Assembly (NCBI GenBank): GCA_013152655.1
Contig: JAADFW010000226.1
Location: 1 to 50,096 of the forward strand
Source of the DNA: Chlorobiota bacterium
GTDB taxonomy: Bacteria > Bacteroidota > Bacteroidia > Bacteroidales > B39-G9
Length of the DNA stretch: 50,096 nt
Direction of reading: 5' to 3'
Position 1 is the stretch's first letter; each line of letters begins with the position of its first letter. The translations under genes and the position numbers were made by a program. The notes beneath the pieces were generated by a model, which was given only the letters and a program-made list of their open reading frames with translations, ran no database searches and was not told where the DNA came from. Positions 15,492-26,051 of the stretch are shown here, in pieces.

Positions 15492-18400
15492 ATGAGAAGA
15501 ATATTGCCTGTACTAATCGCCTTTTTCATTACATCATTTCTGTTTGCTGAAAATTATACAATTAAGTTAAGCGAAAACCACGAATTTGTTAAGATTTCTG
15601 AAAATACTTACCAAAGCCTTTCTATAACGATAAACTTACAAGAAATAAAAAGTTTTAATGTTACGTCTGAAAAAGGTTTATTTAATGAAATAAACATTCC
15701 GGGGCTTACTTCAACAGGTGAAATAGGAACACCTAAATTACCGGCTTTAAAAAAATTAATTGATATTCCTTTTGGTGCTAAAGTAACTGTTGAGGTGAAA
15801 AATTATTCTGTAAGTGAATATTCGCTGAAAGAATACGGAATAGATAATTATTTAATGCCGGTTCAGCCATCTGTTTCTAAAGATGTTGATATTGCTGATG
15901 TTCCTTTTGAATTTAAGGAAAACTTTTATAAGAATAACAAGTTTATTGAATATCCGTTAGCTAATGTTAAAGTTTTGGGTGTATTACGCGGAATGAGGCT
16001 TGCAAGGCTTGAAGTTGCACCTGTTCAATATAATCCGGTAACGGGAATTATAAAAGTGTATAATAACATTGAATTGAATATTCGTTTTACAGGGAGCAAC
16101 AAAAATTTAACTGAACATATTAAAGCAAGCACCTATTCTCCTTATTTCGAGCCTTTATATAAAGCCGTATTAAATAAAAATGCAGAAAAAAGTGGTGTTT
16201 ATGAAGATCATCCTGATTTAACAAAATATCCTGTTAAATATTTGATAGTGGCTAACCGCATGTTTGAAGATACTTTACAGGAATTTATAAACTGGAAAGT
16301 AAAAAAAGGTTTTAATGTTATTGTAGCTTATACCGATGAAATAGGAGAAACTTCTGACGAAATAAAAACATACATTCATAATTTATATAATTCTGCAACA
16401 GAAGAAGACCCTGCACCTACTTTTGTTCTTTTTGTTGGCGATGTTCAACAAGTACCTGCATCAGCCACAGGTTCTTCAAGTGGCAAAAAAACCGATTTGT
16501 ACTATTGTAGTGTTGACGGCGATTATTTTCCTGAAATGTATTACGGAAGATTTTCGGCAACCTCGCCTGCACAGTTACAACATATTATTGATAAAACTTT
16601 ATATTACGAACAATACCGGTTTGAAGACCCATCTTATTTAGACCGTGTTACACTTATTGCCGGTGCTGACGGCACCTGGAATCCAAATGTTGGCCAGCCT
16701 ACAGTTAAATACGGAACAGAAAATTATTTTAATGTTGAGCATGGTTATTCTTCTGTTAATGATTATTTAGACAGTTACTCAGGATGTTATGAAACGGTAA
16801 ATGAAGGTGTTGGGTTTATAAATTATACAGCTCATTGTTCTGAAACAGGTTGGGCAGATCCGGCATTGGGAATATCGCAGGTAAATGCTTTTACAAACGA
16901 AAACATGTATCCGTTAGCTGTTGGTAATTGTTGCCTTGCAGCCGACTTTGGCTATAGCGAATGCGCCGGAGAAACCTGGTTAAGAGGTGAAAATAAAGGA
17001 GCGGTGGCTTACATTGGCTCTTCTCCGTCGTCGTATTGGTTTGAAGATTTTTACTGGGCAGTAGGTGCTTTCCCAATTAGTGGCGATAATAATGGATATG
17101 TTCCCACGGCTGAAGAAACAACCTGGGGTGCTTTTGATGCACCATTTCTATCCGATTATGTATCGGTTGATGCTATGATTTTTATTGGCAATCTTGCAGT
17201 TACCGAAGTTGATGTGCAAAATTATCCGCAACATTCCAGTCCGTTATATTACTGGCAAGCATATAATTGCCTTGGTGACCCTTCGCTAATAATTTACCAC
17301 ACACAAGGAGAAGAAAACAATGTTGGTTATATGGATATTTTGCCTTTGGGTGTAAATCAGTTTGAAGTTAATGCAGAACCGGGTTCATATGTAGCTATCT
17401 CTTTTAACGGAGTTTTACACGGAACAGCATTGGTTGATCAATCCGGTGTTGCTTCTGTTATAATTAATCCGATTATTGAAGCAGGAACAGCAGATATTGT
17501 TATTACAAAACCGCAATTCAAACCGGTAATTAATCAAATAACAGTTGCCCCGTTAAATGGCCCGTATGTTTTAGTTGATAGTGTTAGTTTTAGCGACCCT
17601 GACGGTAATGGAGATAACCTTGCTAATAATGGTGAAGTAATTTCGGTTAATCCTTTTCTGAAAAATGTAGGAACTGTTATAGCCGGAAATGTTAATGTTG
17701 TTTTGCGAACCGACGATGAAAATGTTTCTATAACTGACAGTCTTGAAAATTGGGGAAATATTAATCCTGATGCTGTTTCACAAATTAATAATGCTTTCTC
17801 ATTCTTGGTTTCCGACAGGATAGAAGATCAACATAATGTGGTATTTAAAATTTTTGCTAAAGATACAAGTGTTACAGAACCTTGGACATCCGGCTTTAAT
17901 TGTGTGGTAAATGCACCCAAACTAATGCTTGGTTCATATCAAATTGAAGATAGCATTGGAGGCAATGGAAACGGTAGGCTTGACCCGGGTGAAATGATAA
18001 AACTTTATATAAACGTAAAAAACACAGGGCATAACACTGCAAACAATTCAAAATGTATTTTATCATCAAGAAGTGAGTTTGTTGAAATACAAAATAGTGA
18101 ATTCAATTTAGGCTTGTTAAGTTCCAATTCAGATTCAGTTGCTGAATTTAATTTTTTACTTTCTTCAGAAGCTCCTATTGGTGAGGTTGTTGATTTTACT
18201 TTTACTTTTATGGCAGAAAATTATGTTGCTGTTAAAACCATTTCGAAAAAAGTTGGCCTTATTTTAGATGATTTTGAAACAGGTGATTTGACTTCCTACG
18301 ATTGGGAGATTGATTCGTTATATCCTTGGATAATTGATACCACAACAGTTTATGAAGGTTTGTATTCTGTAAAATCGTCTGGTATAAGCGATGAGCAAAC

Positions 18401-19247
18401 TGCAATATTACAATTGTCGTTACAAGTAGATGCTGCCGATTCTATTTCATTTTATAAAAAAGTTTCCAGCGAAGAAACTTACGATTTTCTGCGTTTTTAT
18501 ATTGATGGTAATAAAATGGATCAGTGGTCAGGTGAAGATGATTGGTCAAATGAGGCCTATGCTGTTGATACCGGATTTCATGTTTTTAAATGGACTTATG
18601 TGAAAGATTATAGTGTTTCAGATGGCAGCGATTGCGGATGGATAGATTTTGTGGTTTTACCTTCAGGAACACCGCAAACGGTAAATCATATTCCACAGTT
18701 TGAAACTTATGGTGATTCAATAGCAATAACCGGCAATGAATATATTTATAATGTTAAAGTTACTGATGAAGACCAGGACTCTATAATTATTACAGCTCCG
18801 GTTTTACCTTCTTGGTTAACCATAGACGATAAAGGTGACAAAACGGCAACTATTTCCGGTATTCCACCATCAGAAAGTTTTGGCGATACTTTATTGGTAA
18901 TACAGGCTTTTGACGGGGAAGTATTTAACACACAAGTAATTAATATTACTATTCAGTTTCCGGAAAGTGCTAATTTATTATTAAGAGAAAATAAAATTCA
19001 GGTTTATCCCAATCCGTTTAGTCAAAATACGACTGTTTCTTATAAACTTGATAAAAGTTCAGATGTTAGTATTCGTATTTTTGATGTATTAGGGACACAA
19101 ATTAAGGAGGTTGTAAATGTAGCAAATCAATCAGGTGGTAATTATAAATACCAAGTTGATGCGGTTAATCTTGATGAAGGAATTTATTTTTGCAGAATAG
19201 GGATTAATAGTAAAACCATTACAATTCCTCTGATAATTACACACTAA
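15492..19247 (+). CDS. C25 (gingipain-like) cysteine peptidase, T9SS cargo, copy 1
   Basis: A 1251-residue secreted protease. Order: signal peptide (1-19), C25 propeptide region (about 40-230, ending in the RLEVAPVQYNPVTG-type strand), peptidase domain (about 240-600), Ig-like and adhesin-type beta-sandwiches (about 610-1110), a putative-Ig/cadherin-like segment (WLTIDDKG, SGIPP) and a type A T9SS sorting domain (IQVYPNPFSQN to the end). The catalytic pair is His448 (YTAHCSETGW) and Cys481 (NCCLAADF). Their 33-residue spacing equals that of RgpB (His211/Cys244). P1 specificity, Arg versus Lys or other, cannot be told. The product should be cleaved and attached or released at the surface by PorU. 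A close paralogue follows after 42 bp and the two are probably one operon. Confidence 0.92.
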   Translation: MRRILPVLIAFFITSFLFAENYTIKLSENHEFVKISENTYQSLSITINLQEIKSFNVTSEKGLFNEINIPGLTSTGEIGTPKLPALKKLIDIPFGAKVTVEVKNYSVSEYSLKEYGIDNYLMPVQPSVSKDVDIADVPFEFKENFYKNNKFIEYPLANVKVLGVLRGMRLARLEVAPVQYNPVTGIIKVYNNIELNIRFTGSNKNLTEHIKASTYSPYFEPLYKAVLNKNAEKSGVYEDHPDLTKYPVKYLIVANRMFEDTLQEFINWKVKKGFNVIVAYTDEIGETSDEIKTYIHNLYNSATEEDPAPTFVLFVGDVQQVPASATGSSSGKKTDLYYCSVDGDYFPEMYYGRFSATSPAQLQHIIDKTLYYEQYRFEDPSYLDRVTLIAGADGTWNPNVGQPTVKYGTENYFNVEHGYSSVNDYLDSYSGCYETVNEGVGFINYTAHCSETGWADPALGISQVNAFTNENMYPLAVGNCCLAADFGYSECAGETWLRGENKGAVAYIGSSPSSYWFEDFYWAVGAFPISGDNNGYVPTAEETTWGAFDAPFLSDYVSVDAMIFIGNLAVTEVDVQNYPQHSSPLYYWQAYNCLGDPSLIIYHTQGEENNVGYMDILPLGVNQFEVNAEPGSYVAISFNGVLHGTALVDQSGVASVIINPIIEAGTADIVITKPQFKPVINQITVAPLNGPYVLVDSVSFSDPDGNGDNLANNGEVISVNPFLKNVGTVIAGNVNVVLRTDDENVSITDSLENWGNINPDAVSQINNAFSFLVSDRIEDQHNVVFKIFAKDTSVTEPWTSGFNCVVNAPKLMLGSYQIEDSIGGNGNGRLDPGEMIKLYINVKNTGHNTANNSKCILSSRSEFVEIQNSEFNLGLLSSNSDSVAEFNFLLSSEAPIGEVVDFTFTFMAENYVAVKTISKKVGLILDDFETGDLTSYDWEIDSLYPWIIDTTTVYEGLYSVKSSGISDEQTAILQLSLQVDAADSISFYKKVSSEETYDFLRFYIDGNKMDQWSGEDDWSNEAYAVDTGFHVFKWTYVKDYSVSDGSDCGWIDFVVLPSGTPQTVNHIPQFETYGDSIAITGNEYIYNVKVTDEDQDSIIITAPVLPSWLTIDDKGDKTATISGIPPSESFGDTLLVIQAFDGEVFNTQVINITIQFPESANLLLRENKIQVYPNPFSQNTTVSYKLDKSSDVSIRIFDVLGTQIKEVVNVANQSGGNYKYQVDAVNLDEGIYFCRIGINSKTITIPLIITH

Positions 19248-19289
19248 TAAATAAACTTACAAAACATACTTATAAAATCTTTTTTTAAA

Positions 19290-22200
19290 ATGAAAAATTC
19301 TTTATCGCGTTTTTTCGGAACGCTTTTAGTAGCAATTTTTTTATTTAATTATTTGCTTTTAAATGCAAAAGGTAATAGCTCTAACATAGATACTAATGGC
19401 AAATCTGCTCCAAATATTGAATTGTTAAAATCTACCGATTCCGAAATTATTATAAAAGTTAGCGCGAATAGTTATAATTTGCAGAAAGTAATCATCAACA
19501 ATGTTCTTGCATATTCACTTACCGCACCGGAAGCTTTTCCGATTTTAAAAAAAGGAGCCCCAAATATTCCTAAATTATCTACATCGGTAATTATTCCCGA
19601 TATGGCTAAAATGGAAATAGAAATAGTTTCATCTAAATATCAGGATATTGAGGGAATTAATATAGCTCCTTCAAAAGGTAATATTTACAGGAATATAAAC
19701 CAGAATGATGTAAATTATTTTTATGGTGCTGAATATACAAGAAATGAATTTTATCCTTACCAATTAGCTTCACTCGGAAAGCCTTACATTGTCCGTGATG
19801 TTAGAGGCGAAGCAGTTAATTTTTACCCCTATCAATACAACCCGGTAACAAAAACATTAAGAGTTTATAAAGAGATGGTTGTAAAAATAAGCCGCACAAA
19901 CCAATCAGGCGAAAATATAAAAACAAGAAACCAATCATTCGATAAAATTTCAGTTTCTTATAAAAATATATACAATCGCCTGTTTATTAACTATAAACAA
20001 GTTCAGGAAAAATATAACCCGGTTGAAGAAGAAGGCAATATGGTAATTATTGCTCATTCCGATTATTTATCGTTAATGCAGCCGTTGGTTGACTGGAAAA
20101 AACAAAAAGGCATTAATTGCGAATTAGTTGAATTTTCAACAATTGGCAGTAGTGCCAACGCCATTAAAAATTATTTGGCCGATTATTATAACAATAACGG
20201 ATTAACTTTTGTCTTACTGGTTGGCGATGCCGATAAAATTCCTTCGCTATATAAATCGGGCGATTCTGATAATGCTTATGCTTATGTTGAAGGCAACGAT
20301 TCTTATCCTGAGTTTTTTGTTGGGCGATTTTCCGGTCAGAGTGAAAGTAACATTACCACTCAGGTTAACCGGGTAATAAATTATGAAAAAAATCCCGAGT
20401 CAGGTGCGGAATGGTATTCTACCAATATTGTAATTGGTTCTGAGCAAGGAGCAGGCGAAGGAGATGAAGGAGAAGCCGATTATGAACACATGCAAAATAT
20501 CAGGGCTGATTTAATGGCTTACACCTATGCTAAAGGATATGAATTATACGATGGTTCGCAAGGCGGCGAAGATGAATCTGGGAATCCTTCTTCAGGAGAC
20601 TTAGGCAATGCATTGAATTCAGGAAGTGGTTTTTTGGCTTATGTAGGCCATGGGAGCGATTATTCATTTGTTACAACGGGTTTTAGTATAAATAATGTAA
20701 ATGCACTTACTAATGATAACATGTTGCCATTTATTTTTGATGTGGCTTGTGTAAATGGTAATTTTCATAATCAAACCTGCTTTGCCGAGGCATGGATGAG
20801 AGCAACAAACGGCGAAAACCCTACCGGGGCAATTGCCATTATAGCTTCTACTATTAACCAAAGTTGGGCTCCGCCTATGGCAGGGCAGGACGAGATGGTT
20901 GACATATTGGTTGATAGTTATAGCGATAACATAAAACATACCTTTGGCGGTATTACAATGAACGGTTGCATGTTTATGAATGACAAATATGGAACCAATG
21001 GAGCTGAAATGACCGATACCTGGACTATTTTTGGAGACCCTTCATTGGTTGTGCGTACAAAAGCGCCGGATAGTATGGCCATTTCGCATAATCCGGTTTT
21101 ATTTATTGGCACTACCGAATTGCAAATAAATTGTGATGCCGAAAATTCATTGGCCGTTTTAACTTTTAATAATGAAATTGCAGGAAAAGCAAAAGTTGTT
21201 AATGGTTCTGCTGTAATTAATTATGATGCATTTACAACTGTTGGCGAAGTTACTTTAACTGTAACAGGGTACAATAAAGTACCGTATATTGTTAACATTG
21301 ACATAGTTCCGCAAGATGGGGCATTTGTTGTTCTTAATGATTATACAATTACTGATGACAACAATAACCAAGCTGACTATGATGAAGAAATAAGTCTAAA
21401 TTTGTCATTTAAAAATGTGGGTAATAAAATGGCCGGTAATGTTACAGCAACTTTGTTAAGTAATGATGATTTTGTTTCAATTACTGACAGTACTGCTCTA
21501 CTCGGAAATATTGATTCATCATCAACAGTTAGCCTGAATAACTTGTTTGCAGTAAAAACAGATAGTATGGTGCCCGATGCGCATGTTGCCCAATTGCAAC
21601 TAATACTAAAAGATGAATTGGACAGTATTTGGACATCCGGCTTTAGCATTCAAATAAATGCACCAAAATTGAGTGTCGGACAAATTGTGTTCGATGATGA
21701 AAACGGCGGAAACAATAATAAAAGGATGGATGCCGGAGAGGTACTGAATTTGAAAATGCAATTACAAAATATTGGAAATGCCGATTCTAAAAATGCTACT
21801 TTGCTGGTTTCTACAAGAAGTGAAAATATTGCAATTTTACAACAGGAATTATTACTTGGAATAATTAGTGAAAAGGGCATTATAGATACATCTGTTACTA
21901 TAATTGTAAATCCGCTTACACCAATTGGCAATATTTCAGATTTAACTTTTACGGTAACAGCCGGACAATATACTGCAACTAAAACGGTTTCTCAAACTAT
22001 TGGATTTATATTAGAAGATTTCGAAAAAGGTGATTTTTCATCTTTTGCATGGGATACAAGCTATACTAAATCGTGGTTTATTTCTAATGTGGCTTATGAA
22101 GGAGCATATGCAGCACAGTCTGTTGATGTTGAAAATAGCGAAAAAGCTGAATTTTCAATAGAACTTGATGTAACTGCTGATGATACCATATCGTTTTTCA

Positions 22201-23003
22201 GGAAAGTGTCGAGTGAAGAAAATTATGATTATTTTGAATTTTACATCGACGGATTTAAACAAGCGCAATGGTCGGGTGAAGTTGATTGGTCAGAAGAAAA
22301 ATTTGAAGTAAATGCAGGACACAGAACTTTTAAATGGGTATATTCAAAAGATTATGTGGTTGATGATGGTTTAGATTGTGCCTGGGTTGATTATATAAAA
22401 CTACCCGGCTATTTAAACGATTCAACTCCGGTTGGCAACGATACGCTTCAATTTGTTTCGCAAGCCGATACCAGCGGACAAGTTAATGAAGTATATAATT
22501 ATACGGTTGAAGTAACTTCATCAAGCAATAATTCAGAATTGGAGTTTATGTGTTATACAAAACCCGAATGGTTAACCTTAACAGATAATGGTAATGGGAA
22601 AGCATTACTTTCGGGCACACCCGATAACAATGAATATTTGTGGGATAATAATGTTATTGTTTGCGTAACAAACGGTGTTAACAGCGCATATCAAATGTTT
22701 GATATTTATGTTCAGCCTGCTGTTAAAACAGAAGACATAAACAGAAATCAACCTGATTTAAGTATTTATCCAAATCCGGTTCAAGACAATGCAGTATTAA
22801 ACATTACTTTACAAAAAAGCAAAAAAGTTGAAATTTCAATTATTAATATTCTCGGTAAAAAAGTAAAAGAAACCGAATCTTTGTCATTGAATGCAAGAAC
22901 CAATTCATATCCACTAAATGTTAGCGGTTTATCTTCCGGAATATACTTTATAAATGTAATAACAGGCAACAAAAGCTATAGTATTAAATTTATTAAAAAG
23001 TAA
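19290..23003 (+). CDS. C25 (gingipain-like) cysteine peptidase, T9SS cargo, copy 2
   Basis: A 1237-residue paralogue of the gene before it, collinear over its whole length. It has a signal peptide (1-27), propeptide (with VRDVRGEAVNFYPYQYNPVT), peptidase domain with His454 (YVGHGSDYSF) and Cys487 (DVACVNGNF), again 33 residues apart, then Ig/adhesin domains and a type A T9SS sorting domain (LSIYPNPVQDN to FIKK). The active-site segment is closer to classical gingipains (VACVNG) than that of copy 1 (GNCCLA). A segment rich in Glu, Gly and Asp (EQGAGEGDEGEADYEH) in the peptidase domain is likely to bind calcium. The two copies have diverged around the active site, which suggests different substrate preference. 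No terminator was seen between them. A fluoride riboswitch for the next gene begins about 50 bp after this stop codon. Confidence 0.93.
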   Translation: MKNSLSRFFGTLLVAIFLFNYLLLNAKGNSSNIDTNGKSAPNIELLKSTDSEIIIKVSANSYNLQKVIINNVLAYSLTAPEAFPILKKGAPNIPKLSTSVIIPDMAKMEIEIVSSKYQDIEGINIAPSKGNIYRNINQNDVNYFYGAEYTRNEFYPYQLASLGKPYIVRDVRGEAVNFYPYQYNPVTKTLRVYKEMVVKISRTNQSGENIKTRNQSFDKISVSYKNIYNRLFINYKQVQEKYNPVEEEGNMVIIAHSDYLSLMQPLVDWKKQKGINCELVEFSTIGSSANAIKNYLADYYNNNGLTFVLLVGDADKIPSLYKSGDSDNAYAYVEGNDSYPEFFVGRFSGQSESNITTQVNRVINYEKNPESGAEWYSTNIVIGSEQGAGEGDEGEADYEHMQNIRADLMAYTYAKGYELYDGSQGGEDESGNPSSGDLGNALNSGSGFLAYVGHGSDYSFVTTGFSINNVNALTNDNMLPFIFDVACVNGNFHNQTCFAEAWMRATNGENPTGAIAIIASTINQSWAPPMAGQDEMVDILVDSYSDNIKHTFGGITMNGCMFMNDKYGTNGAEMTDTWTIFGDPSLVVRTKAPDSMAISHNPVLFIGTTELQINCDAENSLAVLTFNNEIAGKAKVVNGSAVINYDAFTTVGEVTLTVTGYNKVPYIVNIDIVPQDGAFVVLNDYTITDDNNNQADYDEEISLNLSFKNVGNKMAGNVTATLLSNDDFVSITDSTALLGNIDSSSTVSLNNLFAVKTDSMVPDAHVAQLQLILKDELDSIWTSGFSIQINAPKLSVGQIVFDDENGGNNNKRMDAGEVLNLKMQLQNIGNADSKNATLLVSTRSENIAILQQELLLGIISEKGIIDTSVTIIVNPLTPIGNISDLTFTVTAGQYTATKTVSQTIGFILEDFEKGDFSSFAWDTSYTKSWFISNVAYEGAYAAQSVDVENSEKAEFSIELDVTADDTISFFRKVSSEENYDYFEFYIDGFKQAQWSGEVDWSEEKFEVNAGHRTFKWVYSKDYVVDDGLDCAWVDYIKLPGYLNDSTPVGNDTLQFVSQADTSGQVNEVYNYTVEVTSSSNNSELEFMCYTKPEWLTLTDNGNGKALLSGTPDNNEYLWDNNVIVCVTNGVNSAYQMFDIYVQPAVKTEDINRNQPDLSIYPNPVQDNAVLNITLQKSKKVEISIINILGKKVKETESLSLNARTNSYPLNVSGLSSGIYFINVITGNKSYSIKFIKK

Positions 23004-23038
23004 AGGATTAGCTCTAAAATTCTTTTGCAAAAAAATGC

Positions 23039-23046
23039 TACTTTTG
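23039..23046 (+). promoter_or_regulatory. -7 promoter box (TACTTTTG) of the eno riboswitch transcript
   Basis: An exact TAnnTTTG match. Transcription from it would start near 23052, exactly where the aptamer begins (GGTGATGG, 23053), as is usual for riboswitch leaders. A TTTTG at 23023-23027 is closer than a normal -33 element. Confidence 0.6.
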
Positions 23047-23052
23047 CTATAT

Positions 23053-23133
23053 GGTGATGGGGTTCGCCTTAACCTGCTTTTCCTTTTGTAAGCAAAGTTG
23101 GTTAAACCGCAATTGTGCTAATAACTCCTGCTG
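23053..23133 (+). ncRNA. Fluoride riboswitch aptamer (crcB motif) with inserted hairpin
   Basis: GGTGATGGGGTTCGCC (23053-23068) aligns base for base with the 5' half of known fluoride aptamers. The 3' half is AAACCGCAATTGTGC followed by TAATAACTCCTGCTG (23104-23133). P1 is GGGGTT (23059-23064) with AACTCC (23123-23128); compared with the Thermotoga petrophila aptamer several of the six pairs have changed while pairing is kept. The pseudoknot is GGTG (23053-23056) with CGCC (23065-23068). P3 is GCA/TGC (23109-23111/23116-23118). About 34 extra bases between pseudoknot and AAAC fold as TTAACC/GGTTAA plus TGCTT/AAGCA. The next gene is enolase, a known target of the class because fluoride inhibits enolase. 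The variant bases TAATA and CCTGC should be checked against the family model. Confidence 0.9.
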
Positions 23134-23158
23134 ACTAATACTTTTTGGAGTTATTTTT
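23120..23158 (+). terminator. Riboswitch-controlled terminator before eno
   Basis: AATAACTCC (23120-23128) pairs perfectly with GGAGTTATT (23147-23155), 9 bp over an 18-nt loop, and runs into TTTTT. Its left arm contains AACTCC, the 3' strand of aptamer P1. The two structures exclude each other: with fluoride bound, P1 holds AACTCC and eno is read; without fluoride, the terminator forms. Confidence 0.9.
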
Positions 23159-23276
23159 ATGTGTAACATTTGTTTTTCCTCTGAAATGTTTATACTAATA
23201 ATTCTATTTATTGTTTAAAGCATATTTACTAATAGCATTAGAAGTAATAAAATAAAATTTTAAACCTTTTTAATAA

Positions 23277-24563
<1,287 letters not shown>

Positions 24564-24609
24564 TCTTATTTAAGTTACTGTTTAGATAAAATAAACTTAA
24601 AAAAATACT

Positions 24610-25536
24610 ATGCAAACAATTTTAGGATCAGGCGGAGTTATTGGAATTGAACTGGCAAAAGCTCTTTCAGCTTATACTAAAGAAATTAGATTAGTAAGCA
24701 GAAATCCGAAAAGGGTTAACCAGTCCGACCAACTTTTCTCAGCAGATTTATTGAACCCTGATGAATTAGAAAAAGCAGTAAAAGGTTCTTCAATCGTTTA
24801 TATAGCAGTTGGGTTTCCGTATAATTTAAAAGTGTGGAAAGAGAGTTGGCCCAAATTCACAAAAAGTGTAATTGATGCTTGCATTAAAAACAAATGCAAA
24901 TTGGTATTTTTCGATAATATTTATATGTACGATAAGAATTATTTGAATGGAATGACTGAAGAAACACCAATTAATCCGCCAAGTGAGAAAGGGAAAATAA
25001 GAACAGAAATATTTAATATGATTATGAATGCGGTGAAAGATGGCAAATTAACTGCATTAGTTGCTCGTTCTGCTGATTTTTACGGGCCGGGAATTAAAAA
25101 CACAAGTATGCTTACCGAATCAGTTTTTAAGCCTTTCAGCCAAAAGAAAAAGGCCAGTTGGTTGGGTTCGGTAAACTTTAAACACTCTTTTACTTACACA
25201 CCCGATGCAGGAAAAGCCACTGCTTTATTAGGAAATACAGAAGATGCCTTTAATCAGGTTTGGCATTTGCCAACTGCATCAGGCCCTCTTACAGGAAAAG
25301 AATGGATTGAGGCCATAGCAAAAGAAATGGAGGTTAAGCCAAAATATCTGACAGCAACAAAATTTGTATTAAAAATTATCGGATTATTTATACCCATAAT
25401 GAAAGAAATGGGCGAAATGATTTATCAATACGATAGGGATTATGTGTTTAACAGTAGTAAATTCGAAAACAGATTTGACTTTAAACCCACACCGTATATT
25501 GATGGAATAAAAGCAATTGTAAAATTAGATTATTAA
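24610..25536 (+). CDS. NAD(P)-binding epimerase/dehydratase-family protein
   Basis: A 308-residue Rossmann-fold protein of the atypical extended SDR group. The nucleotide-binding motif is G-S-G-G-V-I-G at residues 6-12, at the very N-terminus. SRNPKRV at the end of beta-2 favours NADP(H). The usual SDR Y-x-x-x-K is not obvious; the region after VFFDNIYMYDKN resembles that of atypical members in which it is altered. ARSADFYGPG is typical of epimerase-like proteins. No substrate can be proposed. It follows eno by 46 bp with only a weak AT-rich stem between them, so some transcripts may read through from the riboswitch-controlled promoter. Confidence 0.75.
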   Translation: MQTILGSGGVIGIELAKALSAYTKEIRLVSRNPKRVNQSDQLFSADLLNPDELEKAVKGSSIVYIAVGFPYNLKVWKESWPKFTKSVIDACIKNKCKLVFFDNIYMYDKNYLNGMTEETPINPPSEKGKIRTEIFNMIMNAVKDGKLTALVARSADFYGPGIKNTSMLTESVFKPFSQKKKASWLGSVNFKHSFTYTPDAGKATALLGNTEDAFNQVWHLPTASGPLTGKEWIEAIAKEMEVKPKYLTATKFVLKIIGLFIPIMKEMGEMIYQYDRDYVFNSSKFENRFDFKPTPYIDGIKAIVKLDY

Positions 25537-25608
25537 AAGATTGTTATTAATTGTTAAGTATAGTTTTAATAAAAAAGTATAAATCAGTATTAACCAAAAA
25601 TAAAACTT

Positions 25609-25896
25609 ATGAAAAGAATAAAAAGATTTAATGTGTATCAAACTTCAAAGGTTTCAGCAGTTATTTTATTTTTTGTAGCTATAATTTTCATGATTCCTTT
25701 TGGTTTAATGAGTACAATGTTAGGTGGCGATGCATTCCCGGGATTTCCTTTTGGCGGGTTATTTCTTGTTTTTGTTCCTTTTATTTATGGAATCATCGGC
25801 TTTATAATGACTGCCGTAAGTTGTTTAATTTATAATTTGGTTGCTAAATGGACAGGTGGCATTGAATTAGAATTTGAAGTTATGGATGAAAATTAG
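25609..25896 (+). CDS. Small two-helix membrane protein (DUF3566-like)
   Basis: A 95-residue inner-membrane protein with a basic N-terminus (MKRIKRFNVYQTSKVSAV), one membrane segment at about 17-37, a glycine/phenylalanine-rich loop (GGDAFPGFPFGG), a second segment at about 50-72 and an ending in YNLVAKWTGGIELEFEV. That ending, N-x-x-A-K-x-x-G-G-I-E, is a recurring signature of small bacterial transmembrane proteins resembling DUF3566. The role is unknown. It sits alone between the epimerase-like gene and sucC. Confidence 0.65.
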   Translation: MKRIKRFNVYQTSKVSAVILFFVAIIFMIPFGLMSTMLGGDAFPGFPFGGLFLVFVPFIYGIIGFIMTAVSCLIYNLVAKWTGGIELEFEVMDEN

Positions 25897-26012
25897 TTGG
25901 GTAAAACACTTAAACTTTTATATATTATTAACGGCTTTTTTAAGTAATATTAGAATATTTACATATTTATAAATGTATGTTATAGAACCTTTTTAAATTG
26001 AATTAAAAAAGT

Positions 26013-26020
26013 TATTTTTG
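26013..26020 (+). promoter_or_regulatory. Candidate -7 promoter box (TATTTTTG) of sucC
   Basis: An exact TAnnTTTG match 32 bases before the sucC ATG. Confidence 0.45.
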
Positions 26021-26051
26021 GCTTCAGTAAAAATCAACAATATAAAGCAAT

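Noticed and set aside
20664-20939. Antisense frames inside the second C25 peptidase gene
   Set aside because: They lie opposite the active-site coding region and have no independent features.
24564-24609. TTTAAGTT/AACTTAAA stem after eno as a terminator
   Set aside because: It has few G-C pairs and no T-run after it on the plus strand; it is too weak to call.
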